Below, in pieces: positions 1-8,794 of a stretch of DNA of 64,000 bases. How positions within the stretch are numbered: position 1 is the stretch's first letter; each line of letters starts with the position of its first letter. The DNA lies in assembly GCF_019655055.1 (NCBI RefSeq), contig NZ_BPFA01000001.1:62001-126000 (forward strand), written 5' to 3'. Position numbers and translations under genes: made by a program. Below the pieces are notes generated by a model. That model saw nothing but the letters and a program-made list of their open reading frames with translations. It had not been told where the DNA came from and searched no databases. The stretch is from Shewanella sp. MBTL60-112-B2. Lineage in GTDB: Bacteria > Pseudomonadota > Gammaproteobacteria > Enterobacterales > Shewanellaceae.

Positions 1-1029
1 GCCGATCTTTGTGGAATGTTTTTTAACAGTGGCGCCATGCAGCGTTGTGTCGACTTGGCGTTGCAGATAGCAAAATCAGATGTGTCGGTGTTAATCACAG
101 GCCCCAACGGTGCGGGTAAAGATAAGCTCGCAGATATTATTCATGCTAATTCTGCTTTAAGAGTTAAGCCGTTTATTAAGGTTAATATCGGCGCGCTACC
201 AATGGAACTACTCGAAGCCGAACTGTTTGGCGCTGAAGCTGGGGCTTTCACTGGGGCGACTAAGACTCGAATTGGCCGTTTTGAAGCCGCCGATGGTGGC
301 ACACTATTTCTCGATGAAATAGGTAATCTGCCGCTTTCTGGTCAAGTGAAATTACTGCGCGTATTGCAAACTGGTGAGTTCGAACGCTTAGGCAGCCATC
401 AAACACGTAAAGTCAATGTGCGGGTGGTAAGCGCCACTAATGCTGATTTAGCTGAGGATATCCAAGCGGGACGATTTCGAGAGGATCTTTTCTACCGACT
501 GAATGTGATTGAACTGCCTTTGGCAGCGTTAAATGATCGCAAAGATGACATCTTACCCTTGGTTGAGCACTTTATCGGTGTCGACTTCTCTTTATCACGC
601 CAAACTCAGCAAGTGCTGCTGGAACATTCTTGGCCCGGCAATGTGCGCGAGCTAGAAAACGCCTGTAAGCGAGCGATGATTTTAGCGAGTAGCCCAGAAT
701 TAACCGTTGAGGATTTTGGACTAGAACTTGTAAATACTGAGCTAGGCATTAGCTCCGCTGCTGACTCATCCACTAATTTTATTACAGCGGCTGTAGTTGA
801 AAAGTCTCCCTTTGGAAAAACTCAAACGGCCAGTTACCCCATGCGTTCTTCTGTGGATCTGATGAGTAATACTGAGCCGAGTAACATAGAAAACCCGCAA
901 GCAGAAAAAGCTAATATTGAAGCGGAGCTCGACAAACATAACGGTGTGATAGCCCGAGTCGCTAAGGCTCTAGGCTTAAGCCGTCAAGCCTTATATCGAC
1001 GCATGGATAAGTACGGGATCGATAAGTAA
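1..1029 (+). CDS. Sigma-54 dependent response regulator (NtrX-like), 5' truncated by window edge
   Basis: This is an enhancer-binding activator that remodels sigma-54 RNA polymerase using ATP. The frame is open from base 1, so the gene begins upstream. The ATG at base 16 is internal, and any N-terminal receiver domain lies outside the window. Counting from that ATG, the Walker A motif GPNGAGKD is at residues 29-36, the sigma-54 contact loop GAFTGA at 76-81, Walker [10 protein letters not shown] at 95-103, and a Fis-type helix-turn-helix ([13 protein letters not shown]) closes the C-terminus. The histidine kinase gene starts 43 bases downstream on the same strand, which fits a two-component operon. 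That it is a response regulator is inferred from this pairing; the AAA+ and HTH parts are seen directly. Confidence 0.93.
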   Translation, partial: ADLCGMFFNSGAMQRCVDLALQIAKSDVSVLITGPNGAGKDKLADIIHANSALRVKPFIKVNIGALPMELLEAELFGAEAGAFTGATKTRIGRFEAADGGTLFLDEIGNLPLSGQVKLLRVLQTGEFERLGSHQTRKVNVRVVSATNADLAEDIQAGRFREDLFYRLNVIELPLAALNDRKDDILPLVEHFIGVDFSLSRQTQQVLLEHSWPGNVRELENACKRAMILASSPELTVEDFGLELVNTELGISSAADSSTNFITAAVVEKSPFGKTQTASYPMRSSVDLMSNTEPSNIENPQAEKANIEAELDKHNGVIARVAKALGLSRQALYRRMDKYGIDK

Positions 1030-1072
1030 TGTTTATTTGTCTGTTAGTCGCCATTATTAGAAAAAGCTAAAT

Positions 1073-2440
1073 ATGAGTCTTAAAACCACGGTTTCATTAA
1101 GAGTTAAGCTAATTACCGGTGCGGTGCTTGCGAGTGCTTCGGGTCTGTTGTTGGCATTTTCAGGTCTGATATGGCTATCGCCTCTAGAGGTGCAACAAAG
1201 CATTGTTCAACAACCATGGTTATATGTTGTGATTCTTTCAGCCTCGTTACTCCTCGCTGCTAGCATAAGTTATCTGCTGACTCGGGGCTTGGCAACAAGT
1301 TTAATGGCGCTTGAGGTGGGCTTACTTAACTTTAAAGATAATGACTTTAGTGTAAGTATTCCGGTGAGTGGCGATAATCAGTTAAAGGCACTAGCGAGTC
1401 TATTTAACGAGTCTGCACAGACATTGCGCAAAGAGCGACAATACATTTACCAGCGGGAATTACTGCTCGACAAAGTCATACAAAGCTCTCCTAATGTGAT
1501 GCTACTACTCGATGATAAACAGCGGGTGATCTATGCCAATGATGCGGCGAGACATTTGTTTCATAATGGACTTAGAATTGAGGGTATGAGTTTAAGCGAG
1601 CTGCTTGAAGGGGGGTCGCAGGAGTTGGTTAGTGCGATGGAAAACCCCAAGGATGGTTTGTTCTCATTCAGTAGTAACGCGGAGGGGCATGATGCTGAAA
1701 CTTGGCACCTGTCCCGAGGCCAGTTTCTGTTAAACGGTCAGTTCCATCATTTGGTGTTACTTAAGCAGTTGACTAGAGAGCTCAATCGGCAGGAGGTGGC
1801 TGTATGGAAAAAGGTTATTCGCATCATCAGTCATGAGCTCAATAACTCAGTAGCACCAATAGCTTCCATGGTTAACTCTGGGCGAATGATCACCAAAGAT
1901 CTTAACGATCCTAAGTTAAAGCTGATTTTCGATACTATTGAAGATCGCACCAGTCACCTTAGTCAGTTTATCTTCAACTATGCGCGCTTTGCTAAACTTC
2001 CCTTGCCGCAAAAGCTGCCCGTCGATTGGCAGTCACTCACTCAGCAATTAAAACAACATTATCAATTTGAGTTATTAGGCGAACTACCTAAAAATCAGGT
2101 TAGTTTCGACTTGATTCAGATGGAGCAAGTATTACTTAATCTACTGAAAAATGCCCACGAATCCGGTTCAGAACCGGCTAAGGTTAGCCTTGAGATCAAA
2201 GAGGCAAATCAGGCCTATCCGAATAAAGAGATCTGTATTGAGGTGAAGGATGAAGGCTTAGGGATGTCGGCGGATGTGCTGCAACAAGCATTATTACCTT
2301 TTTACTCTACCAAACAGTCAGGTACAGGCTTAGGCTTGCCTCTTTGTCGTGAGATTATTGAGGCTCACGATGGACGAATTTGCTTACATAATCGGGATAA
2401 CAAAGGTTTATGTGTGAGTCTGTGGTTACCTTATGCATAG
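1073..2440 (+). CDS. Sensor histidine kinase, NtrY-like
   Basis: This membrane histidine kinase is the likely partner of the sigma-54 regulator just upstream. Two transmembrane segments lie near residues 13-35 and 48-70 with a very short loop between them, so the external sensing domain is almost absent. A HAMP-like linker follows, then a PAS-like domain (about 128-240) with the typical motif VMLLLDDKQRVIYAND. The phosphoacceptor is the histidine in IRIISHELNNSVAP, near residue 254. The ATP-binding half shows an N box (NLLKNAHESG), a G1 box (DEGLGM) and a G2 box (GTGLGLPL). The H box with ELNN rather than ELRTP is typical of the NtrY/AtoS-type subfamily. The signal it senses cannot be read from the sequence. 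Confidence 0.92.
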   Translation: MSLKTTVSLRVKLITGAVLASASGLLLAFSGLIWLSPLEVQQSIVQQPWLYVVILSASLLLAASISYLLTRGLATSLMALEVGLLNFKDNDFSVSIPVSGDNQLKALASLFNESAQTLRKERQYIYQRELLLDKVIQSSPNVMLLLDDKQRVIYANDAARHLFHNGLRIEGMSLSELLEGGSQELVSAMENPKDGLFSFSSNAEGHDAETWHLSRGQFLLNGQFHHLVLLKQLTRELNRQEVAVWKKVIRIISHELNNSVAPIASMVNSGRMITKDLNDPKLKLIFDTIEDRTSHLSQFIFNYARFAKLPLPQKLPVDWQSLTQQLKQHYQFELLGELPKNQVSFDLIQMEQVLLNLLKNAHESGSEPAKVSLEIKEANQAYPNKEICIEVKDEGLGMSADVLQQALLPFYSTKQSGTGLGLPLCREIIEAHDGRICLHNRDNKGLCVSLWLPYA

Positions 2441-2531
2441 ATAATGCGGTAACCTTTATGGTCTATATAGAGCAGTAGAGGTGATTGTTATAAATACGCC
2501 CCTAGTGCTCTGATAAATTGTCATTTTACGG

Positions 2532-2762
2532 CTAATAGGAGTTAGCTAAAGCAAGGGTCTTTAATCTAGCGGTAGGCACCTTAAATGGCTTGATTAGTCT
2601 TGGCGGTCTTAGTACCAGCGCTCCTTGACATCTTACACAGGTAAAATGCAGTTTCTCGCTGCATCTTTTGCAGTAGGTATCTTCGAATGAGCAGATATAG
2701 GCGGTATCTTTTCGTGCAAGTGCCGTATGACAGTGCTCGCATTTAGTCTTCATTCTTAACAT
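2532..2762 (-). CDS. DUF1272 small zinc-ribbon protein
   Basis: A small cysteine-rich protein of 76 residues matching the DUF1272 family. With the start used here, cysteine pairs at residues 8/11, 31/34 and 42/45 plus C24 and the histidines around them look like two zinc-binding knuckles, followed by the family-typical RPPRL segment. The start is the ATG at 2762, because an AGGAG ribosome-binding site lies 5 bases upstream; a GTG two codons earlier overlaps that site. The function of the family is unknown; zinc binding is inferred from the cysteines. It ends about 90 bases after the converging kinase gene. Confidence 0.8.
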   Translation of the reverse strand: MLRMKTKCEHCHTALARKDTAYICSFEDTYCKRCSEKLHFTCVRCQGALVLRPPRLIKPFKVPTARLKTLALANSY

Positions 2763-2840
2763 ATTCACTCCTTTGAATAAATTATCCTTAACTCAATAAC
2801 AGCTCTATGCCTTATTCATAAGTTGCCACTGGTTAACTAA

Positions 2841-3413
2841 CTAGGTCTTCATTGCATTCCAAAACATTGCAAAACTTGACTGTTGATATGCTTCATCTTT
2901 CCATGATTCAGGGTTATCTAGAAAGTATCGCGTGGCCGCTAAATATTGGCCATGACAACTCTCTAGCATTAAGGGTAGCGGATAATCTGCTAGTACACCT
3001 TGTTTTTGCCCTTGATTAATTAACTCCCCCATAAAGCCTAAAATACTGTTCATTGCCTGCTGTCTCACCTCGGATGCGATCGACGGAGACATAGAGTATT
3101 GCTGGAAAAACTCCTGTTTAAGTGGGTTCGCAATCGCCCAATTTATGGCGACCTGCCACAGGTGTTGAGCGTCTTTTTCCAAGTCCCCCTTTTGACTGAT
3201 TTGCGATTTTATCGCATCGGCAAACTCCTGCTTAATGGATATATACAGATAGTTCATCAACGCCTCTTTTGAGGCGAAGTGATGAAACAAAGTGCCAGTA
3301 GCTACCCGAGCTTGTTTAGCAATCGAGGCGGTTGAGGTGGCATAAAAGCCTTGGCTGACAAAAAGCGTCAGCGCGGTGTCTAATATGGCCTGTTTTTTGT
3401 CGATACGACTCAT
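2841..3413 (-). CDS. TetR/AcrR family transcriptional regulator
   Basis: A TetR-type repressor of about 190 residues. The N-terminal helix-turn-helix is clear: AILDTALTLFVSQGFYATSTASIAKQ, then ATGTLFHHFASKEALMNYLY. The C-terminal two thirds is the variable ligand-binding helical domain. It lies immediately downstream of the aldehyde dehydrogenase gene on the same strand, so the two are probably co-transcribed and the regulator probably controls its own operon through the perfect 18-base palindrome upstream of the dehydrogenase. A TTG five codons upstream could also serve as start; I chose the ATG at 3413, but neither has a strong ribosome-binding site. The ligand may be an aldehyde; this is inference. 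Confidence 0.9.
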   Translation of the reverse strand: MSRIDKKQAILDTALTLFVSQGFYATSTASIAKQARVATGTLFHHFASKEALMNYLYISIKQEFADAIKSQISQKGDLEKDAQHLWQVAINWAIANPLKQEFFQQYSMSPSIASEVRQQAMNSILGFMGELINQGQKQGVLADYPLPLMLESCHGQYLAATRYFLDNPESWKDEAYQQSSFAMFWNAMKT

Positions 3414-3435
3414 CAAATTTGCTGCCAAGTTAAGG

Positions 3436-4863
3436 TTAACGTAAGAAAAACTTCATCAATAGGCGCTGAATAAATCCACCATAGGGTGGGTGCACCAATT
3501 TACCTGTATTGAGATATTTACCGCGGCTGAGAACCGTTTTTGCGTGACTAAAGGTTAGGAAGCCCTCTTTACCGTGATAGTGCCCCATGCCCGATGGCCC
3601 TATGCCACCAAAGGGGGCGTCATCGGCCGCCACATGAAACACGGCTTCGTTAATACACACTCCGCCAGAATGCGTGTGCTTGAGTACGTGCTGCTGCGTG
3701 TTTTTATCAAAGCTCATCAGGTAAAGTGCCAGAGGACGAGGGCGCTGGTTAACGTAACTTATCGCCTCATCTAGGCTGTTATAAGGGATGATTGGCAGTA
3801 GCGGGCCAAAGATCTCCTCTTGTAGCACTAACATCTCATCACTGGCACCACTGATAAGCTGGGTTGGCATTTTACGTTTATCGGTATTAATCGCTTCATC
3901 GTTGGCGCTAATAATGTTGGCGCCTTTGTCGATAGCGTCATCTAGCACCTGCATAATACGGTCAAATTGTCGCTGATTGATCACACTGCCGTAATCTTTA
4001 TTGTCACTGACTTTGCCGTACATGCTGATGAACTTTTTCTTATAGGCCTGAATGAAACTGTCTAACTTGGCACGCGGCACGAGTACATAATCTGGTGCAA
4101 CGCAAATCTGGCCCGCATTTAAGCATTTGCCGTAGATCATGCGCTCGACAGCGATATCCATATCGATATCGTCGGCAATAATGACTGGAGATTTTCCGCC
4201 AAGCTCCAGGGTCACAGGAGTGAGGTTATCCGCTGCCGCGCGCATGACATGGCGGCCAACCGTGGTCGAGCCGGTAAAAAGTAAGTGATCAAATGGTAGC
4301 GATGAAAACTCGGCGGCGATATCAGCTTCTCCCTCAATACACACCACATGGCTCTCATCAAAGATGCTACTTAACATCTCTTTGAGCACTTGGTTGGTTT
4401 CTGGGGTAAATTCTGACAGCTTAATCATGGCGCGATTACCTGCTGCAAGAGCGGTGATAAGCGGTCCAACAGACAGCATGATTGGGAAATTCCACGGTAC
4501 GATAATGCCAACGACACCTAGAGGTTGGTAATGCACTTTAATTTTTGCCGGTGCTAGCAGCAAGCCAGGGTGGCGAGAGCTAGGCTTCATCCATTTCTTA
4601 AGGTGCTTTAGGCTATAGTTGATGTTGTTAATGCAAGGCATGATATCGGAGATCATACTGTCATCAACAGAGCGGTTGCCGTAGTCGCGGTTCAGTGCTG
4701 ACACGAGTTGCTCTTGATAAGTAATAATCGCGGCTTTAAGGCTTTTTAGGTGCTCAATTCTGGCGTAATAGTTGGGCGCAGGCTCATTTAAGTAGCTAGT
4801 ACGTTGTTTGATTAGCATTTGCGAGAGGGGTTGTGCTGCTTGATTGTCGATATGCATATTCAT
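3436..4863 (-). CDS. Aldehyde dehydrogenase, coniferyl-aldehyde-dehydrogenase-like
   Basis: An NAD(P)-dependent aldehyde dehydrogenase of 475 residues that oxidises an aldehyde to a carboxylate. Seen directly: PWNF at 123-126, the nucleotide-fold loop GSTTVG at 198-203, the general base E220 in LELGGK, and the catalytic C254 in NAGQICVAPDY. The shorter N-terminus and the hydrophobic, basic C-terminal tail (FIQRLLMKFFLR) resemble the class 3 and coniferyl aldehyde dehydrogenase group, where such tails associate with membranes. The gene is first in an operon with the TetR gene. The substrate cannot be fixed from sequence; lipid-derived or aromatic aldehydes are the likely options. Confidence 0.92.
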   Translation of the reverse strand: MNMHIDNQAAQPLSQMLIKQRTSYLNEPAPNYYARIEHLKSLKAAIITYQEQLVSALNRDYGNRSVDDSMISDIMPCINNINYSLKHLKKWMKPSSRHPGLLLAPAKIKVHYQPLGVVGIIVPWNFPIMLSVGPLITALAAGNRAMIKLSEFTPETNQVLKEMLSSIFDESHVVCIEGEADIAAEFSSLPFDHLLFTGSTTVGRHVMRAAADNLTPVTLELGGKSPVIIADDIDMDIAVERMIYGKCLNAGQICVAPDYVLVPRAKLDSFIQAYKKKFISMYGKVSDNKDYGSVINQRQFDRIMQVLDDAIDKGANIISANDEAINTDKRKMPTQLISGASDEMLVLQEEIFGPLLPIIPYNSLDEAISYVNQRPRPLALYLMSFDKNTQQHVLKHTHSGGVCINEAVFHVAADDAPFGGIGPSGMGHYHGKEGFLTFSHAKTVLSRGKYLNTGKLVHPPYGGFIQRLLMKFFLR

Positions 4864-4893
4864 TAACTGAGCTCCAGATTTGGTCTTTAAATA

Positions 4894-4911
4894 ACCGACT
4901 GATTAGTCGGT
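4894..4911. promoter_or_regulatory. Probable TetR operator (perfect palindrome)
   Basis: ACCGACT-GATT-AGTCGGT is a perfect 7-4-7 inverted repeat 31 bases upstream of the aldehyde dehydrogenase start. Symmetry, size and position are those of a TetR-family operator, and the operon carries one TetR gene. The site is seen; its ligand protein is inferred. Confidence 0.7.
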
Positions 4912-5056
4912 CTGATGATAATGAACTTTTGATTAAAGATCAAATATCAGATCGAATTGTGACCAAGATCAAATTCAAGAATTGTTAAGACTCTAAAATT
5001 GAATTAGGAAAGGTTGTTATTCTTAGTCGACACACTTAAAAACTGAGGAGCATCAA

Positions 5057-5437
5057 ATGAGCAATGATAGACATGGCATATCCGTAGGAATTGAGCGCAG
5101 TGGTAGCAAGTTTTATATGACCTTTGTTGCTGTTGGTAAGTTAACCCACGAAGATTATGAATATATGGTTCCCATGCTGGAGTCCGCGATTGCTGGGGTG
5201 GAAGATCCTGAAATTAATGTGCTAGCGGATATTAGTGAGTTAGATGGCTGGGAACTACGAGCGGCCTGGGACGATCTAAAGCTAGGCGTTGCCCACGGTA
5301 AGGCATTCGAGAAGATTGCCATTGTGGGTGAGGGACGCCTTCAAGAGTGGATGGCGAAATTGGCAGACTGGTTTACCCCTTACGACGCCAAGTTTTTTGA
5401 GAGCAAAAAAGAGGCGCGCGATTGGCTTAATGACTAA
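5057..5437 (+). CDS. SpoIIAA-like STAS protein
   Basis: A soluble protein of 126 residues matching the SpoIIAA-like (STAS-fold) family found in many marine proteobacteria. The pattern is typical: an N-terminal beta hairpin (FYMTFVAVGKLTHEDYEYMVPML), an INVLADISELDGW strand-turn, a KIAIVGEG strand and a C-terminal KEARDWL helix. It has a good ribosome-binding site (GAGGAG, 7 bases before the ATG). Two universal stress protein genes follow on the same strand, so a role in stress or membrane association is plausible but unproven. No phosphorylatable serine of the classical anti-anti-sigma type was identified. Confidence 0.85.
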   Translation: MSNDRHGISVGIERSGSKFYMTFVAVGKLTHEDYEYMVPMLESAIAGVEDPEINVLADISELDGWELRAAWDDLKLGVAHGKAFEKIAIVGEGRLQEWMAKLADWFTPYDAKFFESKKEARDWLND

Positions 5438-5540
5438 CCTTATTAGTAAGGAATTAGTATTAGCTTATAGTTTAAGTCTTTGCCATAAAGCGGTATTCAC
5501 CATGGTGATAGCAAGCGAATAATGTTTGGAGGAAATAGTT

Positions 5541-5972
5541 ATGCGTAGTCGTCAAATCTTATGCCCGACGGATTTTTCAGATACAGCGTCCCATGCACTA
5601 AAGTATGCGATTGAAATGGCAAATCTATACCATGTTGGTCTACGTATTGTGCATGTTATCGAGCAACCTATGGGAGTCGATAATTATCAAATCCTTACGG
5701 TTACCCCTGAAGAGCTCGCTCAGAGCATGGAAGACTCTGCGGCTGAAAATATGAAGAAGCTATTAACTGAGCTCAAGAGTGAGCTCTCAGTTGAGTCTGT
5801 TATTCGTCACGGCAGTGCTGCTGAGCAGATCCTAAAAGAGGCCGAGGGCTCAGAGGCAGGCATGATCGTCATTGCCAGCCATGGCCGCACCGGGCTATCA
5901 CATTTTTTGCACTCCAACGTTTCTGAAGCGGTCGCAAATCGCGCTCAGTGTCCTGTGCTAGTGGTGAAGTAA
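5541..5972 (+). CDS. Universal stress protein, UspA family (first of tandem pair)
   Basis: A single-domain universal stress protein of 143 residues. It opens with the family signature MRSRQILCPTDFSDTASHAL and closes with the ATP-binding motif GSEAGMIVIASHGRTGLSHF followed by CPVLVVK. The G-2x-G-9x-G(S/T)-type phosphate loop is represented by SHGRTG. The start is the ATG at 5541, 7 bases after GGAGGA; a TTG five codons earlier overlaps this site and is not credible. A close paralogue follows after a 117-base gap, so the pair arose by tandem duplication. Confidence 0.92.
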   Translation: MRSRQILCPTDFSDTASHALKYAIEMANLYHVGLRIVHVIEQPMGVDNYQILTVTPEELAQSMEDSAAENMKKLLTELKSELSVESVIRHGSAAEQILKEAEGSEAGMIVIASHGRTGLSHFLHSNVSEAVANRAQCPVLVVK

Positions 5973-5985
5973 GAAGTATTAAGTT

Positions 5986-6028
5986 AATGATTTAGATGAC
6001 TCCAATGATTTAGATGACTCCAATGATT
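5986..6028. repeat. 18-base tandem repeat, 2.4 copies, between the two usp genes
   Basis: The unit AATGATTTAGATGACTCC occurs twice in direct succession and then as a 7-base partial copy. It lies entirely in the gap between the two universal stress protein genes. No function is evident. Confidence 0.85.
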
Positions 6029-6089
6029 GAATCATTTAACGAAAGCTAGACTGCAATCAAGTATAAATAGGCTTGGTTGAGGAGAAGTT

Positions 6090-6533
6090 ATGCGTACTCG
6101 ACAAATTTTATGTCCAACCGATTTTTCATTGACGGCGTCTCATGCACTGAGCTATGCCATCGAGATGGCGAATCTATATGGTGTGAGCTTACGATTGGTG
6201 CATGTAATGAGTGAGCCTTTTAGTGAGCATCATTATGGCATTGCAGTAGAGTCTGTGGAGCAACTTGATAGACAGATAGAAACTGCGGCGAATGAAAATC
6301 TACAGAAAATAGAGCAGCAGATCCAACAGGAACTCAATCATGGATTGACGGTAAAAACGGTACTTCGAAAAGGGGATGTCTTAGATGAGGTCCTTGAAGA
6401 GGCTGAGGTCGGTCAGATTGGTATGATTGTTATCGCCAGTCATGGCCGCAAAGGTATTGCGCATCTGCTCAACCCCAATATTGCCGAGGCCATCGCCAAC
6501 AAAGCCAAGTGCCCGGTGCTAGTGGTTAAGTGA
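6090..6533 (+). CDS. Universal stress protein, UspA family (second of tandem pair)
   Basis: A 147-residue paralogue of the preceding universal stress protein. It shares the start RTRQILCPTDFS.TASHALSYAIEMANLYGVSLRLVHV, the loop IVIASHGRKG, and the end AKCPVLVVK. The middle (residues 50-100) has diverged most. A GAGGAG ribosome-binding site precedes the ATG. A rho-independent terminator lies 77 bases after the stop, closing this stress-gene group. Confidence 0.92.
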   Translation: MRTRQILCPTDFSLTASHALSYAIEMANLYGVSLRLVHVMSEPFSEHHYGIAVESVEQLDRQIETAANENLQKIEQQIQQELNHGLTVKTVLRKGDVLDEVLEEAEVGQIGMIVIASHGRKGIAHLLNPNIAEAIANKAKCPVLVVK

Positions 6534-6610
6534 GTTATTAGCAACTTAAAAGACTTTGTTAAAGCTGATTTAGTCAGCTAGTTGCATAAAGACGGCTGTA
6601 AACATGTCAT

Positions 6611-6648
6611 AAAAAACAGCCACACATTATCGGTGTGGCTGTTTTTTT
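6611..6648 (+). terminator. Rho-independent terminator after usp pair
   Basis: A strong stem, AACAGCCACAC / GTGTGGCTGTT with loop ATTATCG, is flanked by A6 and T7. It can act for both the plus-strand usp genes and the converging minus-strand DUF924 gene. Confidence 0.88.
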
Positions 6649-6698
6649 GCTCTGCTCTTCAGGGCGGTAAAAGTACAGCCTCAGCTAGAAGCTAGAAG

Positions 6699-7277
6699 CT
6701 AGAAACTGGAGCCAGGTTGCTGCAAGAAAGCTATTTCTTCAGCGCTAGACTCACGACCTAAGATGGCATTGCGGTGAGGATAACGACCAAACTGGTCGAT
6801 GATAGCTTTGTGCCTGAGTTCAAAATCTAAATTACCTTTAGCCGATTCTCGGCTGAATAGCCTAACCGCTACTTCATGTACCAATGCTGATTCGCTGTGC
6901 ATATAAGGCATAAACAAAAACGGCACTTGCTTAGCTTTTAGTTCAGAGTCGCAATTGATAGCCACAGCCTCTTGAGCGAGCACTAATGCTATGGCGTCGG
7001 CGGCAAAGGCCTTTGGAGTATCTCGATAAATGTTGCGAGAGAATTGATCTAACACGATGATCTCGGCCAGCCTTCCCTGCGGGGTTGCTCGCCAGTGATA
7101 GAGTTCCCCTTGTAGTGCTTGAGCTAATAAACTGGCGTAACGTTGCTTAATGAGAGCGTCAAACTCAAGGTCCTTTACCCACCACTGTTTAGGTTCAATT
7201 TCTTCAAACCAAAAGTGAATAATCATATCAGGGGTAATGGGTTGCTCTGATGTGTGCTCTGTGGCTAGTTTGTTCAT
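6699..7277 (-). CDS. DUF924 family protein
   Basis: A soluble protein of 192 residues belonging to DUF924. The family marks are present: the IIHFWFEEIEPKQWWVKD opening, the conserved LAEIIVLDQFSRNIYRDTP helix, FLFMPYMHSE, and the end FGRYPHRNAILGRESSAEE. Structures of the family show an all-helical, TPR-like fold, but its role is unknown. The gene starts 2 bases after the stop of the upstream PH-domain gene, so it belongs to that operon. A short reiterated CTAGAAG tract lies just after its stop codon. Confidence 0.88.
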   Translation of the reverse strand: MNKLATEHTSEQPITPDMIIHFWFEEIEPKQWWVKDLEFDALIKQRYASLLAQALQGELYHWRATPQGRLAEIIVLDQFSRNIYRDTPKAFAADAIALVLAQEAVAINCDSELKAKQVPFLFMPYMHSESALVHEVAVRLFSRESAKGNLDFELRHKAIIDQFGRYPHRNAILGRESSAEEIAFLQQPGSSF

Positions 7278-7279
7278 GG

Positions 7280-8794
7280 CTATATCCAGTTTCGATGATC
7301 GTTATGAATAAGCGCGAGGGATCGCTCTGCAATTTTTCGCGCGGCAATGATTGAGATATAAGGCAGCTTTACTGTACCACTGGCGAGGCCAATTTCAAGG
7401 TTAGCCAAGCCACTGCGTTTTTGGTTGGGTGATTGCGTTATCGATACATGCTGAACTTTAGTCAGAGCGATAAGCTGCCAACTGCGCCCAAGCAACCCCG
7501 AGTGAAACCACAGGTTGTCGCCTTCGAGCTGGTAACCATATTGGCGGTATCTTAAGTAAACCCCGATACAAAACAGGCTCGCACCTACCCAGAGTAGCTC
7601 GGTAAATAGGTTAAAACCGATAAAGTAGGTGTTAATAGCCGGGACTAAAAGTGGCAACAACCCACGGCGCCAGAACCAGCCAAGATGAATGTGTTGATAT
7701 TGCTTAGGAAGCTGAGTCGAGCTGGCCTCAACGCCTTTAAGCTCGGGTAGAAGCTTGGCAATATCGTCACGGCTCATGCTGGGAACCAACATATTAGTCG
7801 AACCTCGTTGCTCGACTTCATGACCCTGAACCTGCTTAAAGTAGACGGTCCAGAGCTTAAGTAAACGGCCTATCAATGGTTGATAGAATTTAATCACCTG
7901 TATGCGCCTTATCGCCAATGCATCGTTTTGCTTAGCAATAATGCCACCGGTTCGATGTAGTGTATTACCACTGCGACTTAATCGGTAAGGCAAGTATTTC
8001 AACACGGCAGAGGCGATAGAAAGTAGCGAAAATAGCAGATACAAACCAACTAGCGCTAAAACAGCAAAGATGAGCTGTAGCATCAGGCTGATAGCAATAT
8101 GGCTGTCGTACCAAGCCATAAATGATTGCATCAATTGTAGCTTTTCCATCGACTCCCAATCGAGTTGACCGAAGATTGGACCCAAAATGACGGCTAGCCA
8201 AATGGCGTTATTTTGATAAAGTCCAAATAGCACTAGCTGTTTAAGATCCTTACGGCTAATGGTGCTAACTTGTTTAGATGTATGTTGGTCTTGTGATGGG
8301 CTACTGGAGTGCTCGTTTTGCAGTGTATGCGCATCATGCTCTGCCATTAATTGCTTTTTAAGGGCTAGGGCATCTTTGTAAGCTAAGGCCGACAGTTCGG
8401 CTTCATTTCCTTTAGAGCCTGCGGTTTCGACCACGAGACGATAGAGTCCCATAGGACGGAAGTAAAGTGGCTGCTCTAAGCGTACGTTTTGAATTTTACT
8501 GAAGGGAAGTTCATCGGCTTTTTTAAACACAATACCGTGTCTGATATTGAGCTTATCGGTTTCAATTTTAAAGCGAAACTTAAGCCATTGCAGCACACTA
8601 AAGACAAAAATGAGACCGACCACAGCTAGGATTGCAATGATGACCCAAGGGCTACTAAAGCCTTGTTGCCAGCCGGTGTAGATAACTGGAATGAGGGCGT
8701 AGCCGCTGCTTAATAATTGTCGTGTCGTTAGCAGGGTAAAGCTGATAATAGACCAAGCTGACAACGATGACCAATCGGTAAATTTATGCGTCAT
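7280..8794 (-). CDS. Membrane protein with bacterial PH domains (YdbT-like)
   Basis: A 504-residue membrane protein of the YdbT type with several bacterial pleckstrin-homology (bPH2/DUF304) domains. Domain one follows two transmembrane helices near residues 20-70 and contains ELPFSKIQNVRLEQPLYFRPMGLYRLVVETAG. Domain two follows further helices near 235-265 and contains ALAIRRIQVIKFYQPLIGRLLKLWTVYF. Domain three follows helices near 380-410 and ends with the clear LIALTKVQHVSITQSP segment. It overlaps the upstream YdbS-like gene by 11 bases, the arrangement seen for ydbS-ydbT in other bacteria. The function is not established. Confidence 0.88.
   Translation of the reverse strand: MTHKFTDWSSLSAWSIISFTLLTTRQLLSSGYALIPVIYTGWQQGFSSPWVIIAILAVVGLIFVFSVLQWLKFRFKIETDKLNIRHGIVFKKADELPFSKIQNVRLEQPLYFRPMGLYRLVVETAGSKGNEAELSALAYKDALALKKQLMAEHDAHTLQNEHSSSPSQDQHTSKQVSTISRKDLKQLVLFGLYQNNAIWLAVILGPIFGQLDWESMEKLQLMQSFMAWYDSHIAISLMLQLIFAVLALVGLYLLFSLLSIASAVLKYLPYRLSRSGNTLHRTGGIIAKQNDALAIRRIQVIKFYQPLIGRLLKLWTVYFKQVQGHEVEQRGSTNMLVPSMSRDDIAKLLPELKGVEASSTQLPKQYQHIHLGWFWRRGLLPLLVPAINTYFIGFNLFTELLWVGASLFCIGVYLRYRQYGYQLEGDNLWFHSGLLGRSWQLIALTKVQHVSITQSPNQKRSGLANLEIGLASGTVKLPYISIIAARKIAERSLALIHNDHRNWI

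Noticed and set aside
1..1029. Treating the ATG at base 16 as the true start of a receiver-less regulator
   Set aside because: The frame is open through base 1, and the AAA+ domain would lack its usual N-terminal residues. The gene is cut by the window.
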